Source of the DNA: Thamnidium elegans | Taxonomy: Eukaryota > Mucoromycota > Mucoromycetes > Mucorales > Mucoraceae | Assembly (NCBI GenBank): GCA_025201345.1 | Contig: JAIXMG010000006.1 | Location: forward strand, 1 to 64,000 | Direction of reading: 5' to 3' | Length of the DNA: 64,000 nucleotides | Part shown: in pieces, positions 35,219-47,071 of the stretch | How positions within the stretch are numbered: position 1 is the first letter of the stretch | Layout of the letters: each line of letters starts with the position of its first letter | Program-made: the position numbers and the translations under genes | The notes under the pieces: model-generated | Database searches by the model: none | What the model saw: only the letters and a program-made list of their open reading frames with translations | What the model was told of the DNA's origin: nothing

Positions 35219-36634
35219 ATGAGTACCACCCACCCTACCCATGAGACTTCTTGGACCACGGTAGTATCAAGAGGACTAAAAACAAAAGTTCCGACACCAC
35301 TCCAAAAAGTCACGACAGAAGGAAAACGCGAGTCTTACACGACGAGTGTATTATTTGAGGACCCTGATATAGCTGCGTATACTAGATCTCAACAAGTCAA
35401 TTCAATCCTTCAAACGTCTCTTGCACCAAAAGCTGTAGTTTTCGAATTTCCTGCATCTATTTTTTCTCACCACACAGATGCGTATAAGATCATTGAGGAA
35501 CAATTGGGACCAGTCCATTGCAATGGCTTTAACCCCATTTCGCGACGAGATCCGCGCCCTAGCGGAAATCTAATTATATCTACAGAATTCGAAGATACTA
35601 TGACGATAGCAAAAGCTATCTCTACCGGCGTAGTCATTGATAATATTCAATATCGAGCTATTGCGTACAAAGATACTGGATCTGACAATACATCCTTGAC
35701 TAGAGTGAATTTGTCAGTTTATCGATTGGAAGGAGGCAACGATGTTTTACTCTCTGGTTTGTTAGCATCTTTAAGATATTATGGAAAGGTTCGCCAGATA
35801 AAAAAAGTGTTATGTCGAAATTACTTTGAGTGAGAAATATCAATTATTTTGGATCGCTCGGTTACAGAGGGTGATAGTACTTCACCATACCAAACGTTGA
35901 CCAGAATGTTGTACTTGGAAGCTTGGGATACGTTTGTTCCTGCCAGTTTTAAAGGAGCCCAGCCTGTTTGCTACTATTGTCGACAAGCTGGACATGTTAA
36001 GAAAAACTGCCCATCCTTGAAATTATTAAAATGCTTCAAATATGGTGACAGCGGTCATACCAAGAGAAGATGCCGTTCAGGGAATGTCAAAGCAACCAGG
36101 ATAGATGATTTAGACACAACTCCTAGTTTCAATTCGACTTTTGAAGAAGATTTGCTAGAGTATGAAAAGTTGCAGAAGGAATCGTCCTCTCATGGGGATA
36201 AAGAGAGGTTAGACCATATGGATTACCTCACTGACGAAAGAGCGACAGAACACATGGCGGTACAGACGTCCGCTGAGATATACGAGATAGATAACCCTGT
36301 CTCTGAGGTAAACTTTGAACAGTCTAATGACCTTTCAACTTTTGAAGACGCAGCTATGATGAATGATAATATGTTTGATGAGAATGTAAGGGATAGGAAT
36401 GAGGAAACTGCAGATTTTCAGAGAACGTTAAATGGATCTTTAGCATCTAAGCACGCTCCGATCACCATCCGCACCACCACGGAAACTGATGAAGTACGTC
36501 CAAAGAGGACATCTCGCCCTCGTAAGGGAGTCACTAAGAAAGTGTCTGGTACTCAGAAAAATGATGATACGACCACTGTTAATAATCACAATAACAACCC
36601 TATTGATTCTAATGCCCGTCAGGGTCATGAATAA
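35219..36634 (+). pseudogene. LINE ORF1 (gag-like nucleic-acid-binding protein), one in-frame stop
   Basis: ATG 35219 opens a frame that is continuous to TAA 36632-36634 except for TGA at 35831-35833 (FE-stop-EISIILD). The N-terminal part resembles the RNA-binding region of LINE ORF1 proteins. Zinc knuckles follow: CYYCRQAGHVKKNC is an intact C-x2-C-x4-H-x4-C, while CFKYGDSGHTKRRC has its second cysteine replaced by tyrosine. An acidic, then basic, C-terminal tail completes the frame. Confidence 0.85.
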
Positions 36635-39600
36635 TAAACCTCTTAGAATTGCCTCTTTAAATGCTTGGAGCATTTTCAAAGAGTCCAACAAAACCATACA
36701 ACGGTTATACCTGTCCTATTTTCGTTCATTATCCTTACATATAGATATACTCTGTCTACAAGAGATATCAGCCTTTCATACACAATCCCATCTTAACGAG
36801 GAACAACTCAATTACTTTCAAAACTATTTGTTTCCAAACCACTCTTTCATTGTCACTAAATACGTAGCTATCATATGTCTTAACAAAAACTTAATTCTAA
36901 AAGATGAAGTAGTATCACTAGATCAACGCGCGGTTGCGTCCTATGTAGCTAATTTATCTGGAGATACGGTATCATCTATTGTTAACATATACGCTCCAGC
37001 AGAAACAATGACAAGGAAATTGTATTATCAAAATTTTATGGATATCCCATTTTTACACTACATCACAGCTGAAGTCCCTGGCTTCCTGCTAGGCGATTTC
37101 AACACCAATCTATCTTCTCTTACCAACAATACCAATGAGAAATGTTTCTTATTAAAATTAAACATAAGAAAATACATAAAAAAGATAAATAAATAAAATG
37201 TTAACAAAAAATAACGATAACATTAATGTTGCAATTAAAAACAAAAAAGAAATAAAGAATAATAAAAATAATAGAAAAAAAATTTAAATGAATGGTAATT
37301 TTTCAATTAGTAACATAAAATAAAAAACATGTAAACATGTAAACAAGGAATTAATTATATAATAGTAAATATGCAGAGAGTGGATATATGTTCAATTTTA
37401 TACACCACAAGTATTTTTTTATATATTGACAAAATTGATGTTAACAATAAAATAATAAATACCTTATATCATAGAAATAAAAACATTTCTCAATATAAAT
37501 AGTAGTCAGTACATACGGAACGAGTGGCTAGCCAATAACTTCAAAAACTGTTTTCCGGCAGGATTACCCACGTTTTCAAGTAGCACCCAAATTAAATCCA
37601 CTATCGATTTTATTTTTTGCCATCATGACCTATCACCTTTGATAACAGGATGTCAACAAGTGTATCTGCCTTCAACTTGGACGGATCATCAACTACTAAC
37701 TATAGATCTATTACCTACTCGAATGGATATTGGTCCAGGATTCTGGCGGCTCAACCCTACATTGCTGAACAACAAATCTTTTTCGGACCTTTTATCGAAG
37801 GTGGTCAGCTCTTTCTTTGAAAGGACCACTAGAGAAGCTAGTACTAGTCATACAAATACCACATCGCAACAGCTTTGGAAATGCTTCAAAAGTACAATTA
37901 AAGACACGGGTGAACGCTTTGGACGTGGTTATAATAAAACATATCTCAGTAATCTTGCTAAGTTGGAACAGGTCTACCAACAGGAAATGAATCGTATTCA
38001 TGGATTATATACTTCAGAAAAACGATCGACTAACGCACATACATTGGCTAATGAGATAGCGAAACAGTTAGATGAAGCTATCACCAAATCATCTCAGGAA
38101 ACATATCTTCGGTCAGCTACTAGATGGCACGAATTAGGGGAGCGAAATAACAAATATTTTTATAAGGTTATAAAATCTAGACAGTCTCGACAAACAATAC
38201 AAGCTATTAAAAACTCTACCACAGGAGAAATGGTGACCAAAATTAGCGATATAATATGTGAGGCACGGAAGTTTTACACCGAACTGTATACGCCAGATGA
38301 TATAGACGAAACTGCAGTTCAATCTCTTCTCGCAAATTTTCCTGAAGAGACCAAAATTAGCACGTCCCAACAAACCAAATTGGATTGTGATCCTACAACA
38401 CCTGAATTTATGGATGTCCTCAATCACACACCGCAAGGTAAAAGTCCCGGACTAGACGAAATACCTTTTGAATTATATCGATACCTGTTTAAGGAATTTA
38501 AGGCTGTTCGTGAACTTTTTCTAAAAATATTACAGGACGCTTTTACTGGTATCTTCCTTCCTTCCTGGCAACAGACGAGAATGGTCTTACTATTCAAAAA
38601 GGGAGATCCCACTTTATTAAGTAATTGGAGACCTTTATCGCTAATAAATACAGATGCAAAGTTATTTACCAAGATGCTAGCTAATCGATTCAATATTATT
38701 CTACCGTCGCTAATTAATCCGTACCAAACTGGTTTCCTCCGTAATCGGTTGATCTCTGATAATGGATGGGTCAACTTGACATTGATGCAGAATCACCAAA
38801 ATGCGAAGGTTCCTACTTCTGATGCTGTTGCAGTTTTGCTTGACCAAGAAAAAGCGTACGATCGGGTACATCCTGATTACCTTCGATTGGTTTTTAGACA
38901 TCTTGATTCAAAAATTATTTTTTGATACGTCTATATCAATTTCCATTAACGGATTTTTAAGCGCTCCAGTGCCACAGGGTCGAGGATTAAGACAAGGAGA
39001 TCCGTTATCTCCCTTGCTGTTTAATCTTGCGTTTGAACCACTACTACGGACCATCTTGGCCTCAAATTCTCTCGCTGGTGTCTCTCTTCTCCCCGTGTCA
39101 GTACCACCTAAGTAAATGGCTACACCCAAAGACAATGAAATTCATAATATCAAATTACGACATCTACCTAGTTTTAAATTGCTTAGTTATGCAGATGATT
39201 TAGAGGTATTTCTCACATCACCAGAGGAGTGGCCTCATTTACAAGAAATGCTACAATGCTACAGTCTTGCCAGTAATGCAAAGGTTAACATTCATAAAAC
39301 AGAATTAGTATCTCTGTTAGGTCTAGAAAATGCGGTACGGAAAGAAATTGCTCACACCTCGTCAATTGATTATCATACTACTGCCTCACCCGATGCTGTC
39401 CGCTATCTAGGTTATCCCTTATATTCTAATCAGCAACAATCGGATTCTTCCCTTCAGACAATCGAAAAGAAAATTGGGAATCATGCTTTCCTGTTAAAGG
39501 ACAGACATCTGTCCGTTCGAGGTTCCTCCTTAATTGCTAACTCTCTCCTACTCAGTCGATTATGGCATATTCTACGGGTAGTTCCAGTGCCAAATAAATG

Positions 39601-40876
39601 GCTATTTAGTATTCGACAAGTAGTCCGAAAGTTTGTTTTATCTTTCTGGCCGGCCCCATCTTGGGATCAAATATGTTTACCAAAATCACATGGTGGTCTA
39701 GGCGTCGTGGATCCGCAAGTGCAGCAAATAACTTTACAACTTATATATCTTCGACGATTGATGCAGTCAAAATCCGATACCGATTTTGCTTCTCCTCTCG
39801 TAGGTGCCAGTTTATATTTATATACCGGTCATAAAAGTTTTTTACCATGGGTACAATATCCTTCTCTTTTTTTACCACTGCTCAAAAAGTTACCTACGAT
39901 GCAAGTCCTGACAAGGCTGATACAGGAACTTCCTCCTTTGAAGAAGAGTTCAAACTGGTCTGGCTCCTTTTTAGCTGACACTCCCTTGAGAGTAGCCCTG
40001 ATTACTACTGATCCAAATACGGTTGACAGCGTTGAACACCTTAGGTCTGATAGAACCTTTGTACCCAGCAAGATTTCAATAAATAGACTGGTTTCAGATG
40101 TCATAGCGTGGTATCCACACGCAAATCAATACCACAATTTTCTGCAGGTAGGTTTACCAAAACAAGAACAACCCACAAAAGCATATCGTCTGCTTCAACA
40201 AAACGATGGCGGGGTATCGTGGACGTCACAATTCAGTGATAGTATGCCTGCTACCAGTGAAGCCTATTCTCGTCCTCCGGAAAACACTCCCAATCCTAGT
40301 TTAGAACATCCGACGTACCCAAAATGGTTACCGTCGTGTCATTGGTATATTTACACCGACTCCTCTCACAGGGTAATGGTCTCTCAAATACGAAACGGAT
40401 ATTTTCGTCTACATGTCCAGCTGAGCCGCAGACGTAAAAAATTGGCTCACAAGATGATTACTACGTCTGGGAATATATATGTACCTTATTCAACGCCGCC
40501 AAATTATTTACCCCCTAAGATATGGAAACAATTTTGGGCTCTTCCTCTTCCCCATAAAACGCTTACCATATGGTGGCGTCATATTCACGACAGAGTAGCT
40601 TATCAGAAAACGCTACATCGTTGGCGTATTAGTTCTTGTACTAACTCCCTATGTGGTATATGTCGATCAGAATCCGAAACTAATGAACACTTCTTTGTTT
40701 CCTGCTTTCATAAATGGACTCTTTGGAAAAAAGCAATAGAAGATATGAATCTTAATGACACATTTCCTTCTCCAGAAACGGTATGGATTGCGCTCTTTAC
40801 TTTGCATGACAAGATCTGTCAACAGATACCTGAGGACATCCTTCTGTCACTTGGTACCGTTCTTGAAATTATTTGA
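36627..40876 (+). pseudogene. LINE ORF2 (endonuclease-reverse transcriptase), broken
   Basis: It starts at ATG 36627, overlapping the ORF1 stop (ATGAATAA). The APE-type endonuclease shows RIASLNAWSIF, ILCLQEIS, YAPAE, GFLLGDFNTN, then after an AT-rich insertion STIDFIFCHHD and TWTDHQLL. The reverse transcriptase shows GKSPGLDEIPFELY, LLFKKGDP....NWRPLSL, VLLDQEKAYDRVHPDYL (motif A), PVPQGRGLRQGDPLSPLLFN (motif B) and LLSYADDLEVF (motif C, catalytic ADD). Near the C terminus LCGICRSE....HFFVSC is a zf-RVT zinc finger. Breaks: insertion at about 37141-37504, a frame change near 38910-38925 in a T run, and TAA at 39113-39115. Ends at TGA 40874-40876. Confidence 0.9.
37141..37504. other. Extremely AT-rich insertion inside the LINE endonuclease
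   Basis: About 360 bp of very low GC sequence separate the GDFNTN motif from the C-terminal part of the endonuclease domain. Composition differs sharply from the flanking LINE. It contains a doubled word (aaacatgtaaacatgtaaac, about 37327-37346). No coding content is recognised. Boundaries are approximate. Origin could be mitochondrial or filler DNA; this is inference from composition. Confidence 0.6.
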
Positions 40877-41134
40877 CAATACCATTGGCGGTGTATATTC
40901 GACCAGTCTTTCTGGATAGATCAGCAGGCGATAACCCTTTTTGAGATGTCAATATCCTGTTCACTCATTTCGATAGACGAGACCAATGATATCACGACCG
41001 AGTAAAAACAGAATGTTTAATCATAGAACTCTAACCCACCCACCCCCTTTCTTCATTTTTTATTACTTTTTCCGGAACTCTAAACCACAAATTTATACAT
41101 TTATCTAATTTCAATAAAATCACGTAATTTTATA

Positions 41135-41165
<31 letters not shown>

Positions 41166-41168
<3 letters not shown>

Positions 41169-41175
41169 AATCTTC
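41166..41175 (+). repeat. LINE target-site duplication, right copy
   Basis: The 10-mer cctaatcttc immediately after the poly(A) tail, identical to 35111-35120. Confidence 0.93.
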
Positions 41176-41232
41176 CCTATGTACAGACCGGTGGTCCGAA
41201 AGAATTTTTGCGGTGGCCCCTAAGAAAACCGA
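41176..41232 (-). repeat. Right terminal inverted repeat of the MULE, outer part
   Basis: Reverse complement of the outermost 57 bp of the left terminal repeat, ending in agaaaaccga. The element end directly abuts sequence homologous to 22050. Confidence 0.88.
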
Positions 41233-42164
41233 AAAAAGAATGATTAAATTATTAACATAATTTTATAACAAAGAGGTAAATAAAATTATTGATTTCATTG
41301 ACCAAGAAAAGGCCAAGCAGAAAGATAAAAAATCGGACGAGTACAATTTACTATCCGTGATAGATATCGCGTAAGTGTTTTTTTTTACTGCAGAGATTTG
41401 TACTGATATCAAATTTCTATAGTATCAAGAACTTCCCTTCGTATGAAAGAGAAGTAAAGTTATCAAAATCTTCTCATTTAAGATTATTTCAACAACTACT
41501 TGCGCCAGTATTTATCAAGACCGATATAATAAGCAAGGATGAAAATACGGTCTGTACCGCAATACAAAGAATGCAGATAATTCACGATGCCGAGATAGCA
41601 GACGGAAAGCATAAAGATCTTTTACTTGCGTCAAATATAAAAGAAGCAAACGAAGGAGAAATAGAAGATATTGAACTATGCTCTATTGGATTTAAAAAAA
41701 CCAACGAACGTGAATCAGCTCTTCGTCGCCAACAACATAAAAACATTAGAACTAACGCGTGTATTCTTAATCATATCGGCCTCCTGGTAGAAGATCCAAC
41801 TTTACCAATAGCGTATCTTGATTTCTCGGGAAGAAGTGCTTATATTGTCCAACTGTTCAGGTACCAGGATTGCTTTGTTAGTCATAAAATTGGAGATTTT
41901 GGAATGATGAAAAGTTTGTTGGAGCTGGATCTTTTTAGACGGTATATCTTGAACCTTTATACTTGGAAACAATGTGTTGTCAACACAAACAATACTGTTT
42001 TATTAGCCCACTTAAACCAAGTAAGCCAGTATTCGATGATTGATGTAAGCGATGATCGTGACATCGAATCTGTTAGTTCCCCAAAATATACCGTAAAGTC
42101 AATCAAAGTCATCCTCTCTCCTTCAAAAGGTTCTAAAAGAAAAAGAAGTGTATTCGAGAAATAA
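41232..42164 (+). pseudogene. 5'-truncated copy of the 388-aa nuclease-like gene
   Basis: Nearly identical to 22050-22981, but exon 1 is missing because the MULE end lies where it should be. The acceptor before exon 2 is mutated (tataac in place of tatagc). The remaining frame from ATG 41571 could encode 197 aa with the same glycine-for-glutamate core (SIGFKK) and RRQQHKNIRTN. Without exon 1 a functional product is unlikely. Confidence 0.8.
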
Positions 42165-42544
42165 TTATTGTTTTTTAATAAATACCCGGAAAAAATACTT
42201 TAGTATAGATGGGTTGGTGTGTAGGTGTAAACATATTAAAGGATCAATATGTTTCTTTAAATCGGTGTTGTATTACATAAAAAAGAAGTGATATCAGTAA
42301 CGTTTTCAATTCCTTCTTGAACAAGTAGATCTTTTCAATATAGTATTGTACCTATTAAAAATACAATCATGTGCAATAAATGTTTGAACGAATTTAATTT
42401 TTTTAATTAATTTTTGAAAAGTGTTATATACATCCGAATCCAAACAGTAAAGCTAGTTAATAAAAAGTCTTTCAAACACTATCAAATTTTAAATTCTTAA
42501 AGAAAAGAGTATTATTTTTACAAAAAATAATTTTATTTTATTTT

Positions 42545-42690
42545 TTAGTATTTAGAGCAGCCACCGTTATTGTCTATTACAGACTGACATCTTTTAGGCA
42601 TACGTGCCACTAAATTCGACAATAGGCCGCTGTCTAAGTTTCGCCACTCATTTTGAAGACACACTTTGAGATACTCGGTATTAAATATAC
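42545..42690 (-). pseudogene. Tc1-like transposase C-terminal relic (duplicate)
   Basis: Same sequence as 23362-23505, carried along by the segmental duplication. Confidence 0.75.
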
Positions 42691-42884
42691 GGTCTGGGCT
42701 CCCCTAAACGGGATCGGTCTTCTTCTAATCTTTCATTAGCGCAATTGAGTTTCACTTCTCCACATCCTAGCTCTTGATTGCTGGTGTAAAGTAAAGAATC
42801 GGTTTGGACCATCCTTTCTGTATTGTCCTTATTTGTTGCAAAAGACCGTTCCCTAAATGGGAGCATTAGATAGCAAATAATCTT

Positions 42885-43035
42885 TTACTATGATAAAATG
42901 GAGTTTATTCAACTATGATAAAATGGGATTTATTTAATCATCGTGATATTTATATTACAATTTCCTTTCTCACGATATTAAAAAAAAAAAAAAAAAAAAA
43001 GTCGTTTTTACAAGTAAAGTACCTGTTATTGTTGG
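42885..43035 (+). repeat. Dispersed repeat R2, copy in duplication 2
   Basis: Duplicate of 23701-23850 with a slightly longer internal A run; reverse complement of 17441-17571. Confidence 0.6.
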
Positions 43036-43100
43036 AAGTGTAGCTAAACGGAAAATGTTAAAAAAAGAAATTTGAAATTTTAATAATTGTAAATATAATA

Positions 43101-46100
43101 TTATAATCGAGACAAAGTTAGAGGTTCTCCTGCTTCTAATACTTTTTCCTTTATAGTTTTATTTCCAACCTCGCTTAAATCAAACCGAATAGAAGAAGAA
43201 TAACCGTAAAGCTTGAATGATACTACAACAGGCAAAAACCCGTCGGTACTATATTTCTCTGCATCAAAATAGATATACGAAGATCCTGTATTTTCAAAAA
43301 TATCATATTTTAAAACAGCCTTGTCATTCTCTTTTGAAGTCTCACATTCATGATAATCTATTTCAATATAAGTCAAAGTATATCTTTTTTTTTGGACCTT
43401 ATTAAATACTTACTGATTTCAAATTTATAAGACCCTGTTTTTTCTTTTATCTTCAAATATAACACCCTTTTACTTTCGGCATTATTTATTTCATCCCCTT
43501 TTTTAAAAAGTAGAAATAACGAATCGCTCTCGAAACTTTGACACTCTGAATCCGTTATTTTGTTTTTATACAATAGTTCTAATCCAGTACTATTCTCTAA
43601 ATTTATAGAAAAACAGCATCCCTTACGGTACACTTGACGTAACGTACCCATTTGAAATGCTTTATAAAAGAATGGTCGTTGCTTTATAACAGGTTGTAAG
43701 AGTAAATTCGGTATCTCTGGGATCACCAAGCATTCTGTATCTATTCCTTGAAATTCATTAAAGTCTTGTGCATCCTCTTGAAGTATTTTTTGAAGAATAG
43801 ACTGAAATGTAGGGTTCTGATTAAAGTATATTAAAGTAAAAGCATAGTCGATAAATATATATTTTCCAAAGAGTCTAGTATTTAACAGCGAAGCAAATAC
43901 AATTGATGCAATTTCTTTTAAAGTAGGTTTAAAAGATACTTCTATAATATCGTAAACTGTTAAGTGAACTTTGCAGCAACATGTGTTATTTAAGTGTATG
44001 TAAGTTCCATGTGTCATCTCTAGATTTGAGTTGTTGGCAAGAATCTAATATGGTTTATGAAAATATTAGTACATACGAAAGAAAAAGAGTGTATTTCTTA
44101 CATTTTCAGAGATAAATCTTTTGAGATTACTCATGAATATTAATTTACTCTTCAGTACAAATAGTCGCATAATATCACTGTCGTTATCACCATGATGCAA
44201 ATCACATTGGTGGATTAAATATGTGTAGTTGATAATATGTTCCAACATATTTAAACACAGAGATTCATATAAATTTCGAATAGGGATTATTTCATCATGA
44301 TAAATAATAGATTCTTGCTCATTCTCGTCTAAACTAGTACTAGTAACTACTTGGTTTATAGTCAGTTGTATATATCCCTCATATAATTGAGCCAATAAAA
44401 TATTAGACCTGAGTGGAAAATCTAGTTTTAAATATCTTTGAATTACAGGTAGAACCCCTTCCCCTTTTGTTACAACAATCAATTTTTTAAATTCCTCATT
44501 TTTTGTTACTAATCCACTGGTATGTATAAGTTCTTCGAAATCTTGTTTCCTGCCTACTAGATTGTCCAACATTATCTTTTCGATTGAAACGGTATATCCA
44601 ACTTTTAAATTTTTGTCATTTGAGTCTAAATCCTTTGGCCATCCACTTGATATTATATCATTTATATGTGCCAAGTACAGTAGTAAATACTTATTTCTGT
44701 ATTCTAGTTGCGGAGGAAAAACGCCTTTATTTCCAGGTGAACAGTGACTCAATATAGATAGGAAGTCAGCTATAAATCCATTTTCTCGTACAGTATCATT
44801 CTTCGTAAAGATATAATTTAAAGTACTATGAAGAGTGAGGACCTTTACTAAAATCTAACATATTTATTTACGACTTACCGCTCTTCTTCGCTTAAAGTTA
44901 CATAAAATGAACTTAGAGAATGTAACCTAAAAAATATATTTTTGCTTAGTTAGGTGCCGTAAAATGATCATGCGTAGTCGCTTTACCATTTAATAGATGT
45001 AAAATAATTGTGATCAAATATCCTTTCCACCAGCCCGTTGCTATTTAAAAGAGAAAGAGAAAGTCTTGTGCATTCAAATGAAATATCTTCATTTTATTTG
45101 TTCAAGTATCAGCATCAAAATAAAGTATATCACTTTAAAGAACATATAATATTTTAACTTACCAATATGCATAATAGCATCAGGGCCGCAATTTAAAAAT
45201 ACCGATAAAGGCACATCCAAGTCTCCTCTATCTATTATACGTGGAGGACAATACATATCACCATTTTTAATAGTCTCAAATGCTGCAAAAAAAGCTCCAC
45301 TAAACATGTCATTAGGCTTAATATAAAATATGCTATCTTCAGGCAACACATCGTATGGTTCGGTACTTATAGAATTGATAATATCAACCTGAATAGAATT
45401 TACCCATTCAGCCAGGCCAGAATTTTGCTGAGAACCAAAAGAATATCGATCCATGATAGTTAGAAAATCATATTCTTTCCCAATGTTACTTGGAAATAAA
45501 CGTTTTACGATACCACCAATTTTATTTTTAATTCCGTCGCATAAACCAAATTTCGCATTAATATCTTTATACTCTTTCAGAATTTTATTATCTTCCAATC
45601 CGCACAAGCTCCCCTCATTTTTCTAATTATATGTATGTATACATTATTATCGAAGGTGTAGTTACTAGAGAGCATTTTACTTACTTTTGATTTAAACCCC
45701 ATTCCGTTATAGATCTCTTCAACAATATTATCTTCGATTTGATACGAGTCCACGCCAGTTTCAGAAGAAATCATTTTAGCGGTTAATGATAAACGTATAT
45801 CATTTTCAAAATCTTGAGGAGTAATATAAATTGAATCTGTTTTTAAGACTTTAGGGAAAAACTTTGATTCAGGAAACCCAAATAGAGAATTTGCAATTTG
45901 AACTAAGCTAAAATCAATCAACACTTCATTATTTCGCAAAATATTTACTCTAGACAAAAGTGTTTTATCCCCTCTATAAAAGTTATACAAATCCTGCATA
46001 TAATAAAATATACATTCAACTTCAGTATAGAATAAAAGCCTATCATGGTGGTCATCTTTTGATATTAAATTAGCTCGAATAAAAAGGATTCGAATCACAT

Positions 46101-46536
46101 CCTCCCTAATTTCTTCTTCCCATTCTGACGGAACACAAATTGCATAATGCCAATCATCTGCGATTGTTTTATTTTTCAGTAAAAGAATCAAATCTGCTAT
46201 TTCTTTTGCCACCATGTCTAAATACTTTTCATCAGCTTCGTTCCATTTCTCCTTGCCTTTTTTAAATATACGGTATAAATTATCATTTATAACATTGTTT
46301 GGAGTGAAAAGTTTATCATTAGAATCTGTTTCCCCGTAGTTATATTCTTTTAACTTTGGTGAAAGTCTATTAGAAGTATTGCACGCTACGCCAATTATTC
46401 GATATCCGGTAAAGTCTGCATAGTTACATATATATTTCAATAAAGAAGAAAATATTTTCTATAGAAAAAAAACCAGTAGTTACTTACAAAAAATAGCGCA
46501 ATTATTAAACTGGTGAATATCATAAACTCCTTCCAT
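43101..46536 (-). CDS. Hsp70/HSPA12-like actin-like ATPase family protein, copy E (999 aa, 8 exons)
   Basis: Exons 46488-46536, 45685-46415, 45163-45622, 44987-45086, 44879-44926, 44102-44825, 43414-44044 and 43101-43357 give 999 aa, with the same exon lengths as copy B. Substitutions relative to B are scattered and the frame stays open throughout, consistent with a functional paralogue. The C terminus is EPLTLSRL. The gene is divergent from copy D with 535 bp between the starts. The 1-nt difference from B in a T run near 43385 lies in the intron and does not affect coding. Role unknown; see copy A for the family argument. Confidence 0.6.
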
Positions 46537-47071
46537 ATTGATGCATAATTTGTTAATTTTCAATAAAAGAAAGAAAAAAAAAAAAATCAATCTAGTTCAT
46601 GAAATTAAACTTATAAATAATTAGATCCCAGAGCGCATGCGCTACACTTAAAGTTTTGTGCCATGGTATCACATAAAGTATAACGAAAGCCTCAAAGCTT
46701 CATATCGATACGAGCAGTGCCAATGATACCTGAAATACAGCCGTTAGATTTGTAGTGTTAATCGCTGCAAATATTTTGTCGAAAAAGTTCCTTATCAACA
46801 GATCCTAAACAAAATTCACCGCAATGAAACTTCGGCTATTCGACAGTGAAAACAATAGTGTCCGTAACACATGAGGGTATTTCTTTTACTTCAATTAAGT
46901 AGAATTTTTGCGATTGGATAGTAAAAGGTGGCGCAATGGTAGTAAAAGATGGCGCAATGGTAGTACTATAAACTTTAAAATATAATATAAGATTCATCAA
47001 GTTTTGCTTCCTGCGCCCCCCTTTTTTTTTACTTTGTCGTAGGTTCCACCGACAATAAAGAGTGTATCAAT
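46537..47071. promoter_or_regulatory. Divergent promoter interval between copies E and D
   Basis: 535 bp between the head-to-head starts. It matches 27351-27865 but has a 21-bp unit in tandem (46921-46941 and 46942-46962) where the other copy has one. This could alter spacing or number of a regulatory site. Function is inferred from position. Confidence 0.4.

Larger units (their letters stand above)
35121..41165 (+). mobile_element. Non-LTR retrotransposon (LINE), near full length, inactivated
   Basis: 6045 bp bounded by a 10-bp target-site duplication, ending in a run of about 29 A (41137-41165). It carries ORF1 (gag-like with CCHC knuckles) and ORF2 (endonuclease, reverse transcriptase, zf-RVT), overlapping by 8 nt. 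The 5' leader is about 98 bp. Both ORFs are broken. The clade (L1/Tad-like) cannot be fixed by eye. Confidence 0.93.
31904..41232 (-). mobile_element. Mutator-like (MULE) DNA transposon with terminal inverted repeats, split by a LINE
   Basis: The left end (31904-32030) and the right end match as reverse complements over about 130 bp. The right end is assembled from 35047-35120 plus 41176-41232. Both begin tcggttttcttagg. Inside, on the minus strand, is a MULE transposase with an OTU-like C-terminal domain (32077-34969). Without the nested LINE the element is about 3.3 kb. I see no 9-bp target-site duplication: the left flank ends in tattatataa and the right flank continues aaaaagaatg. See the finding on the duplication boundary. 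Confidence 0.88.

Noticed and set aside
43380..43395. A one-base difference from copy B in a T run, read at first as a frameshift in copy E
   Set aside because: The run lies inside an intron (43358-43413) with good splice sites; exon lengths on both sides match copies A, B and C.
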